Shown here: one piece after another, positions 1-8,938 of the stretch
How positions within the stretch are numbered: the stretch's first letter is position 1
Layout of the letters: each line of letters opens with the position of its first letter
Source: Rhizobiaceae bacterium
GTDB lineage: Bacteria; Pseudomonadota; Alphaproteobacteria; Rhizobiales; Rhizobiaceae
Direction: 5' to 3'
Length of the DNA stretch: 64,000 nucleotides
Assembly: GCA_019635695.1 (NCBI GenBank)
Contig: JAHBYZ010000004.1
Location: 62,001-126,000, forward strand
Position numbers and translations under genes: made by a program
The notes under the pieces: generated by a model
Database searches by the model: none
The model's input: the letters and a program-made list of their open reading frames with translations, nothing else
What the model was told of the DNA's origin: nothing

Positions 1-1887
1 GCGCTGCCACCGCATGTTGCGTGGATCGCTGGTTGCGAGTCGCTCGGCGACCTCCGCGCCTAGCCGGTAGGCTTCGAATGCGCCCGACAGATCGCCCCGG
101 GCGACGAGAATTTGGCCCGTCCGTTGGTGTGCGACCGAGAGCGTGTTTAGCGCCTCGCTGTCGTCTTGGTCTCCCACCGACAAGCGCATTATCGCGGCGT
201 GGCTTGCATTATAGGCGGCTAGCGCCGCTCCCAGATCGCCCTGCCGCATCATCGCGTCGCCGACGCTGCCGTGAGCGACTGCGAGGGTTTTCAGCCATTC
301 CGGATCGTATGGCGCAGCCGCCGTCTCCCGCTCGCCGATGTCGCGGGCGGACTCGAAAGCGGCCCGCGCACCGGCGACATCTCCGCGCGCCAGATTCATG
401 GCGCCTTTCCAGTGATAGCTTGCCGCCAGGTCGCGCTGGCGGGCCGGGTTGTCTGGATCGATCTCGGTTCGTATGAGGGCGATGTCGTGCATCTTCTCGT
501 AGGCGGCGGTTGCGGCCACGGTGTCGCCGACGGTTCTGTTGAGTTCGGCAATCCGCCAATAGCTCATGTAGTGGCGCAGCCAGTCCGCATCGGTGATGTC
601 TTCGCTCCGGAATTCCTCGTACAGCGCCGCGGCGCGCCCGTAGTCTTTGATTGCCCGCTGGTAGCGCAGGTCCGTCCGCGCCGTGCCACCCGCGATGAAA
701 TGCGTGGCGGCCTCAGAAAGCGTCCGCTGCACATAGTTTGCGCGTAGCGTTTCACGCGACGACGCATCTGCCGCCGCGGCCTCTTCGAGCCGCCCCAGCG
801 CGGCCTCGACGGCGCCGAGCGAAAGTTGCCGCTCCGCTTCCTGCCGCAGGGCAGCAACCTGAGGATCGGAAGCGGACAGGCCGCGCAGTTCCTCGCGCAC
901 CTTGACAAAAGCGGCCGCCGACTCCGCCAGCTTCGCTGCGCGCTCGCCCGCCGGCAGCGCCGACAACTCGTTTTCGACCAGCGCCGCATAGAGCGGCGCA
1001 AGCGGCATCGAATGCGCCGCCGCCACCGCCTCGACTTCGTCGCGCACCGCCGGCGTCACATCCGCCATCGCAAGCAGCAGTCGCTCGCGTTCGGGAATAA
1101 CGCCTGTCTGCGCGGCGAAGAACATCGCCGGCAGGCCGCTTTCAACATAGGGAAGCTGCGTACCCCCGGAAAGATCGTAGATCTCCTGTTGCACGAGCGT
1201 CAGGACCGACCTGATCTCCAGCCCGTCCGTCGGCAGGTACTTGGCGAGCGCGCTCGTGAAGGGAGAGTGATCCCCGGCGCCGTCGGCGGCCGTCTCCCCA
1301 GGCGCTGCGGCGAAGGCAAAGAGCACGTTCTCCGACCGGCCCATGCGACCCAGGCCAGGCCGCGTCATCTCCTGCACCCGCGGGGGCACGAGAGTGGCAG
1401 CCCCGCGTGTTTCGCCCGCGGCCGTCGCGCCGAACGGATCGTCGCGGCACGCGTCGAGGATGATAAGGACTATCGGTGCAACCGCGGCCACTGCCTTGCG
1501 CACTTCGTCGAGCGGAAGGCTGGTTGCGTCCAGCCGTTCCAGCGAGGACGCATCGGCGTCGACGGGCAGGAGGCGGTTGTAGCCGCCGATCTCCACTCCA
1601 TGGCCGGCGAAGAAGACCAGTGCGACGTCGGCGCCGGCCGCGTCGGTGACGAAGTCGTCGAGCGCGCGGCGCATGCGCCTTAAATCCCGATTCTGCTCGG
1701 CAAACACCTCGAAGCCTAGGTGTCTCAGGACGTCTTCAACCTCGCGCGCGTCGTTCACCGCGTTGGCAAGGGGACGCAACTGCCGGTATTCGTCGGCGCC
1801 GAAAACCAGCGCGACGCGCCTTTCCGCAAGTGCGGCGGACGACAGGACTATCACCACGAAAAGTGCCAGCGCCGCGCGCAGCATCAT
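1..1887 (-). CDS. Caspase-like (peptidase C14) protein with TPR repeats, C-terminus off the window
   Basis: The frame opens with two consecutive ATG codons at 1887 and 1884 and runs without a stop to the left edge, giving at least 629 residues. Residues 1-21 form a signal peptide or membrane anchor ending in SSAALA. A caspase/metacaspase p20-type fold follows, with the catalytic histidine in FFAGHG (about residue 96) and the catalytic cysteine in LDACRDDP (about residue 147). From about residue 300 the sequence becomes alanine-rich helical repeats of TPR type (for example GDLGAALAAYNASHAAIM). Rhizobial members of this family are usually annotated as caspase family or C14 proteins; substrates are mostly unknown. 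The signal sequence suggests periplasmic or membrane-anchored action. Domain identity is firm; the biological role is not known. Confidence 0.85.
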   Translation of the reverse strand, partial: MMLRAALALFVVIVLSSAALAERRVALVFGADEYRQLRPLANAVNDAREVEDVLRHLGFEVFAEQNRDLRRMRRALDDFVTDAAGADVALVFFAGHGVEIGGYNRLLPVDADASSLERLDATSLPLDEVRKAVAAVAPIVLIILDACRDDPFGATAAGETRGAATLVPPRVQEMTRPGLGRMGRSENVLFAFAAAPGETAADGAGDHSPFTSALAKYLPTDGLEIRSVLTLVQQEIYDLSGGTQLPYVESGLPAMFFAAQTGVIPERERLLLAMADVTPAVRDEVEAVAAAHSMPLAPLYAALVENELSALPAGERAAKLAESAAAFVKVREELRGLSASDPQVAALRQEAERQLSLGAVEAALGRLEEAAAADASSRETLRANYVQRTLSEAATHFIAGGTARTDLRYQRAIKDYGRAAALYEEFRSEDITDADWLRHYMSYWRIAELNRTVGDTVAATAAYEKMHDIALIRTEIDPDNPARQRDLAASYHWKGAMNLARGDVAGARAAFESARDIGERETAAAPYDPEWLKTLAVAHGSVGDAMMRQGDLGAALAAYNASHAAIMRLSVGDQDDSEALNTLSVAHQRTGQILVARGDLSGAFEAYRLGAEVAERLATSDPRNMRWQR

Positions 1888-2021
1888 TGAGCCTCGACTT
1901 GTTGCCAGGGCAACCATCGTGGGGGAGCGGGGCGGAAACAAGACGGACCGAAGATCGATCCGGGGCGCCGCGCGGCCGCTCTCGTCCACGGCGAGAGGGG
2001 GCAGGTATGTCCCAGCGGCAC

Positions 2022-2873
2022 CTAGCGCCGCGGCCGGGCCAGGTCGCCGAGCAGCTTTTCCATCTCGTCCTCGACCGACGGCGGCAACGCCTTTTCCTGC
2101 GGCGTCGCGGCCGCGCTGCGGTCCAGCGTCACCTCGAGTTCTTCGAGCAGCGCCTCGTCCAGCGAAGGCGGCTGGTCGTTTACGGCCTTTGGCGGAGCCG
2201 GACGTGGTGCCGGCGCCATAGCGGGTGCCGATGCGAGTGCCGGCGCCGGTCGCAGTGGCGCAGGCGCCGGGCGCAGCGCGGCAGGGGCGACCGGGCTGAC
2301 CGGCGGTCGCGGAGTGGCCGGCATCGCCGGCTGGACCGGCCGCAATGCGGGGGCCGGCTGTGGTATCCGCGCGGGTGGGGCGACCGGCGAGCTGGCGACG
2401 GCCGGGCGAGCTTGCATGGCGGGAGCGGCAACCGGCGCGACCGGCTCCTCGGGCTCCGGAGCGGGCGTCGCAACGGGCGCAGCCGGCGTCATCGCATGTG
2501 CGTCGGGCGGCAGTCGGACCTCGCCACGCGCGGGCGGCTGAGCGGGCTCTTCTGCCATTGGCCGGCGCGCCGAGGCGACAAGCCTGATGTTCTGCTCCAC
2601 CACGACATCGCTTGGGCCGCCGATCAGGATCAGGTGCTCGACATCGTCGCGCCGCACCAGCACGAGCCGGCGATGGCTGTCGACCGCGGCGGCGTCCATC
2701 ACGGCCAGTCGCGTCTTTCGGTTGCGTCCGCCGCTGACGAAGGTGCCGAAGGACAGGCTGCGGATCACCTTGATGAGCAGGAGAATAACGACGAGCAGCA
2801 GCAGCGCGCCAAGCGTCCACAGCATCGCGGTCGCGTAAGCCGAGCCTGCGATGCCTTCCAGCCAAGCGAGCAT
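2022..2873 (-). CDS. FliO-like single-span membrane protein with Pro/Ala-rich tail
   Basis: This 283-residue protein has one strong membrane segment near residues 17-36 (rich in L, V and I). A short conserved cytoplasmic module follows, with RLAVMDAAAVDSHRRLVLVRR and HLILIGGPSDVVVEQNIR. This module is the hallmark of FliO-type flagellar export proteins of alphaproteobacteria. The region from about residue 110 to 245 is low-complexity Pro/Ala/Arg repeats, followed by an acidic C-terminus. No other flagellar gene lies in the window, so a flagellar role rests on the module alone. It is transcribed divergently from cckA. Its frame is the natural reading because the conserved block falls in it, although the GC-rich tail leaves other frames open too. 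Confidence 0.6.
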   Translation of the reverse strand: MLAWLEGIAGSAYATAMLWTLGALLLLVVILLLIKVIRSLSFGTFVSGGRNRKTRLAVMDAAAVDSHRRLVLVRRDDVEHLILIGGPSDVVVEQNIRLVASARRPMAEEPAQPPARGEVRLPPDAHAMTPAAPVATPAPEPEEPVAPVAAPAMQARPAVASSPVAPPARIPQPAPALRPVQPAMPATPRPPVSPVAPAALRPAPAPLRPAPALASAPAMAPAPRPAPPKAVNDQPPSLDEALLEELEVTLDRSAAATPQEKALPPSVEDEMEKLLGDLARPRR

Positions 2874-3071
2874 ATGTCTTCCCCAAGGTGTGCCTCAGGC
2901 AGCCTAGACGGGCACGCCGCGCTCCGCAAGTTTCGCGGGCTTGGCTGCATCCCCGGCCAAATGCCTGTCAGCCTTGTCGGATTCGGCGGCCTTGCGGGGT
3001 TCGGCGGCCATGATGTATGCGGAAACGGCGGTCGGAATCGCCGCATTTCGGGGATGGCAGGGAAGCAGCGG

Positions 3072-5657
3072 ATGGCGCGCGGGACCTCCGGCGAACTCAC
3101 CCAGGCCCCGGTCATCGACCGCGGCACACGGCCCGGCCCGGTGACCCGGCTCATCATTTTCACGATCGTGCTCGCTGTCGCGGCCGTCGTCTTCGCGCTG
3201 TTCCGCGACCGGCTGGGCGACCAGTTCCTGCTCGGCCTGCTCGGCGTGCTTGCCATGATCGGCACCGGCTACCTGTTCGCCACGGCGATAGGCTTCATCC
3301 AGGTTTCGCCGCGCTCGGCCGGTGACGAATTGTCGAAGTCGTTCCTCGACACCATGGCGCAGGGCGTGGTCGTAACCGACCAGAAGGGCCGCGTCGTCTA
3401 CGCCAACCGCTCCTACGCCAACATGACCGGGGCCACGTCGGCCGCCGATATCAAGACGGTCGAGAGCCTGCTGGCCGAAAATCCGGAAGCGTCGGCGACC
3501 ATCTTCCGTCTTTCCAGCGGCCTGCGCGACGGCGAGGAGGGAGACGGCGAGTTTCGTCTTTCTCAGCCGCTGCGCCCGGGCGAAGCGCTGGGCGCGCGCT
3601 GGTATCGCGCCCGCGCGCGTGCTTTCCGCGTGCCCGGCAACCGTCAGCCCCTGCATGCCTGGCAGCTCGCCGACATATCTGGCGAACGTGCCGAGCAGGA
3701 GCGCTTCTTCCTCGACCTGCAGAAGGCCATCGACCATCTCGACCACGCACCGGCCGGCTTCTTCGCCGCCGACGCGGAAGGCCGCGTCACTTATCTCAAC
3801 GCAACCCTGGCGGACTGGCTGGGCGTGGACCTCGCCAGCTTCGCGCCCGGTCGCCTCCAGCTCGCCGAGATTGTCGCCGGCGACGGCATGGCGCTGGTGC
3901 GCGCCGTCAAGGCGGATCCGGGGACGACGCGCGACGTGGTCATCGACCTCGACCTCGCCACGGCGAGCGGCGAGGCGCTGCCGGTGCGCTTCATGCACCG
4001 CCTGTCTGTCAGCCGCGACGGCCATCCCGGTTCGACCCGCACCATCGTGCTCAACCGCAAGGAAGGCGGCGACGCCTCGGCCGAACTGCGCGCCGCGGAA
4101 ATTCGCTTCACCCGCTTCTTCAATTCCACGCCGATGGCGATCGCCGGCATCGACGCCGACGGGCGCATCCTGCGCACCAACGCGCCGTTCCTGTCGCTGT
4201 TCTCACCCGTGGTCGACCGCGACGCCGTCGATCGCGGCGTGCGCCTCGACGGGGTGATGAACGAGCGCGACCGCCCGGCTTTCGCCGCCGCGTTGGACAA
4301 GGCGCGCCAGCGCCAGGCCGCGATCGCGCCGATCGACACGACGCTGCCCGGAAACGAGGAGCGGCACCTGCGCTTCTACGTCAACGCCGTTTCCGACGAT
4401 GCCGGCGAGGGCGAGGAGGCGGCGATCGTCTATGCCGTCGACACCACCGAGCAGAAGGCGCTCGAAGGCCAGATGGCGCAGAGCCAGAAGATGCAGGCGG
4501 TCGGGCAGCTTGCCGGCGGCATCGCCCACGACTTCAACAACGTCCTGACCGCCATCCTGATGGCATCCGATCTGCTTCTGACCAATCACCGGCCGTCGGA
4601 CCCGTCCTTCCCCGACATCATGAACATCAAGCAGAACGCTAATCGCGCTGCCTCTCTGGTTCGGCAGTTGCTGGCGTTCTCGCGCCGCCAGACCATGCGT
4701 CCGGAAGTTCTCGACCTGACCGACGTCCTCGCCGACGTTCGCATGCTGCTCGCCCGCCTCGTCGGCAACGACGTGAAGCTCAAGATCGAGCACGGCCGCG
4801 ACGTCTGGCCGGTCAGGGCCGACATCGGCCAGTTCGAGCAGGTGGTGGTGAACCTTGCCGTCAACGCCCGCGACGCCATGCCCGGCGGCGGCGACCTGAC
4901 GGTGCGCACGCGCAACGTGCCTTCCGCCGAGAGCGCGGCGTTCGGTCATCGCGAGCTGACGCCGGGCGACTACGTGCTGGTCGAGGTCGAGGACAGCGGC
5001 ACCGGCATCGCGCCGGATGTCCTCAAGAAGATCTTCGAGCCCTTCTTCACCACCAAGGAGGTTGGCAAGGGCACCGGTCTCGGCCTGTCCATGGTCTACG
5101 GCATCGTCAAGCAGACCGGCGGCTACATTTTCTGCGTGTCGGAGCTGGGCAAGGGCACGACGTTCCAGATATTCCTGCCGCGCCATGTGCCCGCGGTGCG
5201 CGCCGCTGACGTTGCGGTGCCGGCGGCGGACGTGCAGGAGCGGCCTGCCGCGCCCGCCAAGGGGCCGGATCAGAAAGACCTTTCGGGCACCGCCACCGTG
5301 CTTCTGGTCGAGGACGAGGATGCCGTACGCATGGGCAATGTCCGCGCGCTCGCCTCGCGCGGCTATACCGTCCACGAGGCGTCGTCGGGCGTCGAGGCGC
5401 TGGAGAAGTTCCACGAACTGGAAGGCAAGGTCGACATCGTCGTCTCCGACGTCGTGATGCCTGAGATGGACGGCCCGACGCTTCTGACCGAACTGCTCAA
5501 GGTTCAGCCTGACGTGAAGTTCATCTTCGTGTCCGGCTATGCCGAGGACGCCTTCGCCCGCAACCTGCCCGAGGGCGCGAAATTCGCCTTCCTGCCGAAG
5601 CCGTTCTCGCTGAAGCAGCTCGCGACCGTGGTGAAGGACACGCTGGAAAGCGCCTGA
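3072..5657 (+). CDS. cckA: Hybrid sensor histidine kinase CckA
   Basis: CckA phosphorylates the cell-cycle master regulator CtrA (through ChpT) in alphaproteobacteria. Two membrane segments lie within the first 70 residues, followed by PAS-like sensing regions. The HisKA H-box [14 protein letters not shown] has the phospho-acceptor at about His486. The HATPase N-box reads [16 protein letters not shown], the G-box VEDSGTGI and the lid [14 protein letters not shown]-terminal receiver (from about 740) carries the phospho-Asp at about 793 in [11 protein letters not shown]. The start is ATG 3072 because AGGGAA lies seven bases upstream; ATG 3054 is in frame but lacks such a site. Length (861 aa) suits rhizobial CckA. 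The frame stays open far upstream of the start because of high GC, and that extension is not credible. Confidence 0.95.
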   Translation: MARGTSGELTQAPVIDRGTRPGPVTRLIIFTIVLAVAAVVFALFRDRLGDQFLLGLLGVLAMIGTGYLFATAIGFIQVSPRSAGDELSKSFLDTMAQGVVVTDQKGRVVYANRSYANMTGATSAADIKTVESLLAENPEASATIFRLSSGLRDGEEGDGEFRLSQPLRPGEALGARWYRARARAFRVPGNRQPLHAWQLADISGERAEQERFFLDLQKAIDHLDHAPAGFFAADAEGRVTYLNATLADWLGVDLASFAPGRLQLAEIVAGDGMALVRAVKADPGTTRDVVIDLDLATASGEALPVRFMHRLSVSRDGHPGSTRTIVLNRKEGGDASAELRAAEIRFTRFFNSTPMAIAGIDADGRILRTNAPFLSLFSPVVDRDAVDRGVRLDGVMNERDRPAFAAALDKARQRQAAIAPIDTTLPGNEERHLRFYVNAVSDDAGEGEEAAIVYAVDTTEQKALEGQMAQSQKMQAVGQLAGGIAHDFNNVLTAILMASDLLLTNHRPSDPSFPDIMNIKQNANRAASLVRQLLAFSRRQTMRPEVLDLTDVLADVRMLLARLVGNDVKLKIEHGRDVWPVRADIGQFEQVVVNLAVNARDAMPGGGDLTVRTRNVPSAESAAFGHRELTPGDYVLVEVEDSGTGIAPDVLKKIFEPFFTTKEVGKGTGLGLSMVYGIVKQTGGYIFCVSELGKGTTFQIFLPRHVPAVRAADVAVPAADVQERPAAPAKGPDQKDLSGTATVLLVEDEDAVRMGNVRALASRGYTVHEASSGVEALEKFHELEGKVDIVVSDVVMPEMDGPTLLTELLKVQPDVKFIFVSGYAEDAFARNLPEGAKFAFLPKPFSLKQLATVVKDTLESA

Positions 5658-5681
5658 CCTGCCTGTTTCCGCTGCGGCATA

Positions 5682-5726
5682 TGCATAATTTTCATGCACA
5701 TGAAGTCTCTGCATAAGAAATATGCA
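5682..5726. promoter_or_regulatory. Tandem NtrC-like enhancer dyads upstream of urtA
   Basis: Two 17-bp dyads of the form TGCA-N9-TGCA lie at 5682-5698 (TGCATAATTTTCATGCA) and 5710-5726 (TGCATAAGAAATATGCA), with centres 28 bp apart. The second sits in a perfect 10-bp inverted repeat (5706-5715 with 5721-5730). NtrC sites have TGCA-type half-sites with this 17-bp geometry. They lie about 175-200 bp upstream of the predicted sigma-54 start, a usual enhancer distance. The inner bases (T/A rather than CC/GG) differ from the enteric consensus. The second dyad could also act as a hairpin at the end of cckA. Confidence 0.6.
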
Positions 5727-5811
5727 GAGACGATGACCTTTGCTTAGGAAATCCTCAATAACCCGTTAAGGCCCGGGCGCCGAGCGCCTGCGGCTGCATG
5801 AGCATGTCGGC

Positions 5812-5837
5812 ATAACCGCATGTTCTGATGCGGTTAT
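5812..5837. promoter_or_regulatory. Perfect 10-bp inverted repeat between cckA and urtA
   Basis: ATAACCGCAT (5812-5821) and ATGCGGTTAT (5828-5837) are perfect complements around a six-base spacer. A CGTTTTTG tract follows at 5841-5847. It may be a rho-independent terminator protecting urtA from upstream read-through, or an operator just upstream of the sigma-54 promoter. Sequence alone does not decide between these. Confidence 0.5.
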
Positions 5838-5866
5838 CTACGTTTTTGCTTCCATCGAATCCGAAC

Positions 5867-5882
5867 TGGCACGGGCTTTGCA
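5867..5882 (+). promoter_or_regulatory. Sigma-54 (RpoN) promoter of the urt operon
   Basis: TGGCACGGGCTTTGCA matches the RpoN consensus TGGCAC-N5-TTGCW exactly. The invariant GG (5868-5869) and GC (5880-5881) are separated by ten bases. The predicted transcription start is near 5892, which leaves a leader of about 33 nt with GGAGG before ATG 5925. With the NtrC-like dyads upstream this indicates nitrogen-limitation control of urea uptake. Confidence 0.85.
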
Positions 5883-5924
5883 AAACCTTGTGCGGTGCAA
5901 CAACCCTTGGTTCGGAGGTTCGAT

Positions 5925-7226
5925 ATGAGGGGTATTCACGCGACCGTCAGCGGTCTCGTCTCGGCAAGCGTGCTGGCAGCAGGCCTGGCGTTTTCGTCCA
6001 TGGCCTACGCGCAGGAGGAGACCATCAAGGTCGGAATCCTGCACTCGCTGTCGGGTACGATGGCCATTTCTGAAACCACGCTGAAGGACACGATGCTGTT
6101 CCTCATCGAGGAGCAGAACAAGAAGGGCGGCCTGCTCGGCAAGAAGCTCGAGGCCGTCGTCGTCGATCCGGCCTCCGACTGGCCGCTTTTCGCCGAGAAG
6201 GCGCGCGAGCTGATCTCGGTCAACAAGGTCGCGGCCGTGTTCGGCTGCTGGACCTCGGTGTCGCGCAAGTCGGTGCTGCCGGTGTTCGAGGAGCTGAACT
6301 CGCTGCTCTTCTACCCCGTGCAGTACGAGGGTGAGGAGTCCGAGCGCAACGTGTTCTACACGGGTGCGGCGCCGAACCAGCAGGCCATTCCCGCCGTCGA
6401 CTACCTGATGAACGAGGAAGGCGTCGAGCGCTGGGTGCTCGCCGGCACCGACTACGTCTATCCGCAGACCACCAACAAGATCCTGCAGGCCTATCTCGAA
6501 TCCAAGGGCGTGGCCAAGGAAGACATCATGATCAACTACACGCCGTTCGGTCATTCCGACTGGCAGACGATCGTCACCGACATCAAGAACTTCGGCTCGG
6601 CAGGCAAGAAGACCGCCGTGGTCTCGACCATCAACGGCGACGCCAACGTGCCCTTCTACAAGGAGCTGGCCAACCAGGGCATCAAGGCCGAGGACATCCC
6701 GGTCGTCGCCTTCTCGGTGGGCGAGGAAGAACTCGCCGGCCTCGACACCGGCCCGCTCGTCGGCCACCTGACGGCCTGGAACTACTTCCAGTCGGTCGAT
6801 GTGCCGGAGAATGCCGACTTCATCGCCAAGTGGAAGGAATACACCAAGAACCCGAAGCGCGTGACCAACGACCCGATGGAAGCCCACGTGATCGGCTTCA
6901 ACATGTGGGTCAAGGCGGTCGAGAAGGCCGGCACCACCGATCCGGACGCCGTCATCGACGCGATCATCGGCGTCTCCGTGCCGAACCTGTCGGGCGGCTT
7001 CTCCACCATGATGCCGAACCACCACATCACCAAGCCGGTGCTGATCGGCGAGATCCAGGCCGACGGCCAGTTCGAGGTCGTGTGGGAGACCACCGGCCTC
7101 GTGGTCGGCGACGAGTGGTCCGACTACCTGCCGGACTCCAAGGACCTGATCTCCGACTGGCGCGCTCCGATGTCGTGCGGCAACTTCAACGTCGCCACGG
7201 GCAAGTGCGGCGGCAAGGGCATGTGA
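5925..7226 (+). CDS. urtA: Urea ABC transporter substrate-binding protein UrtA
   Basis: This is the periplasmic type I solute-binding protein that captures urea (or short amides) for the UrtBCDE transporter. It has 433 residues, with a signal peptide of about 30 residues ending AYAQ. The mature protein starts EETIKVGILHSLSGTM, typical of the Peripla_BP_5 branch of the Leu/Ile/Val-binding family. Hallmarks are GCWTSVSRKSVLPVFE and LFYPVQYEGEE. ATG 5925 is chosen because GGAGG is six bases upstream and because the predicted sigma-54 start near 5892 makes the in-frame ATG 5895 too close. It is first in the urtABCDE operon. Confidence 0.95.
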   Translation: MRGIHATVSGLVSASVLAAGLAFSSMAYAQEETIKVGILHSLSGTMAISETTLKDTMLFLIEEQNKKGGLLGKKLEAVVVDPASDWPLFAEKARELISVNKVAAVFGCWTSVSRKSVLPVFEELNSLLFYPVQYEGEESERNVFYTGAAPNQQAIPAVDYLMNEEGVERWVLAGTDYVYPQTTNKILQAYLESKGVAKEDIMINYTPFGHSDWQTIVTDIKNFGSAGKKTAVVSTINGDANVPFYKELANQGIKAEDIPVVAFSVGEEELAGLDTGPLVGHLTAWNYFQSVDVPENADFIAKWKEYTKNPKRVTNDPMEAHVIGFNMWVKAVEKAGTTDPDAVIDAIIGVSVPNLSGGFSTMMPNHHITKPVLIGEIQADGQFEVVWETTGLVVGDEWSDYLPDSKDLISDWRAPMSCGNFNVATGKCGGKGM

Positions 7227-7321
7227 TCCCGCAAGGGACCTGACTTCCTCGACGACGGTCCGGGCGCGGCTTTGGCCCCGCCCGGATCTTCCCGGAACAC
7301 CCACGCGGATCGCGCCAGCCC

Positions 7322-8938
7322 ATGTTCTTCCTGCGCATTCTCGGCCTTCTCGCGCTCGTGCTGTCCACAGCGCCCGCTTCGGCCCAGACCGACGAGGCGG
7401 CTTTGCGCGGCATCATCGCGCGCTTTGCCGACGCCAAGAATTTCAAGGAAACCGAGGCGGTCGTACGCGACCTCGGCGCCACCGGTGCGCCGGAAGTGGC
7501 GCGCGCGCTGACCGCGCTGGCCGACGGCAACCTTGCCTTCCGCAAGGCCGACAAGGTCGTCTTCATCATCTCCGAGCGGACAGGGGTGATCTCGCTGCTC
7601 GACGTCATCAGTGGCGAAGGCGCCGGCGAGGCGACCTCGGGCGAGATCACCAAGGTCAAGGTCAACAACGGGCTGCGCCGCACCATTCGCGAGGTGCTGG
7701 CTGCGCTCACGCTGGGCTCGCCCAGCGCCAATGTCCGCGGCCAGGCAGCCGATACAATGTTCGCCGCGCCCGACGCGTCGGCAATCGAGGCGCTCGATGC
7801 TGCCATCGCCAGGGAAACCGTCGGCTGGGTCAGGCAGAAGATGGTCGAGGCGCGCGCCTCTGCCGTGCTCGTCTCGGATATGCCCGAGACGGACAAGCTC
7901 GCGGCCATCGAGACCGTCCGCAACCGCGGCGACCGCACTGCCCTGTCGCTGCTCAGCAGCTTCGCCGCCAAGGCGGACGGTGTTCTGAAAGATGCGGCCT
8001 CGGCGGCGATCGCCGGCATCCAGGAAACGCTGGCCGTGTGGAACGCCGCCCAGAACGTCTGGTTCGGCATATCCTTGGGCTCCGTCCTTCTGCTGGCGGC
8101 CATCGGCCTTGCCATCACCTTCGGCGTCATGGGCGTCATCAACATGGCCCATGGCGAGATGGTTATGCTCGGCGCCTACACCACCTTCGTGGTCCAGAAC
8201 GTCATACGCGCCAATTTTCCGGAACTGTTCGACTGGTCGCTGGTCATAGCCCTGCCGCTGGCCTTCCTCGTCGCCGGCGGTGTCGGGCTGATCATGGAGC
8301 GCGGACTGATCCGCTTCCTTTACGGGCGCCCGCTGGAGACGCTGCTCGCGACATGGGGCGTGTCGCTGATCCTCCAGCAGGCCGTTCGCACCGTCTTCGG
8401 CCCGACCAACCGCGAGGTCGGCAACCCTTCGTGGATGTCTGGCTCGTTCGATCTCGGCCAGATGGCGGTCACCTGGAACCGGCTCTGGATCGTCGTCTTC
8501 GCGCTCGCCGTGTTCGTGGCGCTGCTCTACGTGTTCAACAGGACTGCATGGGGCCTCCAGATGCGCGCCGTCACGGCGAACCGTCGCATGGCCTCGTCCA
8601 TGGGCATCCGAACGCCGTGGATAGACGCCCTGACGTTTGCGCTCGGCTCCGGCATCGCCGGCATAGCCGGGGTGGCGCTCTCGCAAGTCGACAACGTCTC
8701 GCCTGACCTCGGCCAGAGCTACATCATCGACTCCTTCATGGTCGTGGTGTTCGGCGGCGTCGGCAATCTGTGGGGGACGCTGGTGGGCGCCTTCTCGCTC
8801 GGCATCCTCAACAAGTTCCTCGAGCCCTACGCGGGCGCGGTGCTCGGCAAGATCCTCGTGCTCGTGCTCATCATCCTGTTCATCCAGAAGCGGCCGCGTG
8901 GCCTGTTCGCACTCAAGGGCAGGGCGATCGAAGCATGA
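7322..8938 (+). CDS. urtB: Urea ABC transporter permease UrtB
   Basis: UrtB is an inner-membrane permease subunit of LivH type. The 538-residue product has a signal sequence (to about residue 21, APASAQ) and a roughly 200-residue periplasmic HEAT-like helical region. The permease proper starts near residue 245 (VLLLAAIGLAITFGVMGVIN) and carries the family block NMAHGEMVMLGAY. The N-terminal extension is characteristic of UrtB and separates it from ordinary LivH. Its stop overlaps the urtC start (ATGA), which implies translational coupling. The ribosome-binding site before ATG 7322 is weak. Confidence 0.93.
   Translation: MFFLRILGLLALVLSTAPASAQTDEAALRGIIARFADAKNFKETEAVVRDLGATGAPEVARALTALADGNLAFRKADKVVFIISERTGVISLLDVISGEGAGEATSGEITKVKVNNGLRRTIREVLAALTLGSPSANVRGQAADTMFAAPDASAIEALDAAIARETVGWVRQKMVEARASAVLVSDMPETDKLAAIETVRNRGDRTALSLLSSFAAKADGVLKDAASAAIAGIQETLAVWNAAQNVWFGISLGSVLLLAAIGLAITFGVMGVINMAHGEMVMLGAYTTFVVQNVIRANFPELFDWSLVIALPLAFLVAGGVGLIMERGLIRFLYGRPLETLLATWGVSLILQQAVRTVFGPTNREVGNPSWMSGSFDLGQMAVTWNRLWIVVFALAVFVALLYVFNRTAWGLQMRAVTANRRMASSMGIRTPWIDALTFALGSGIAGIAGVALSQVDNVSPDLGQSYIIDSFMVVVFGGVGNLWGTLVGAFSLGILNKFLEPYAGAVLGKILVLVLIILFIQKRPRGLFALKGRAIEA

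Noticed and set aside
1888..3071. Plus-strand extension of cckA by over 400 codons
   Set aside because: The frame is open only because of high GC; it runs antisense through the FliO-like gene, is Arg-rich, and a good ribosome-binding site marks ATG 3072.
5706..5730. Perfect inverted repeat as the cckA terminator
   Set aside because: The T-run is missing and the inner 17-bp geometry fits an NtrC-type site better; kept as a regulatory call.
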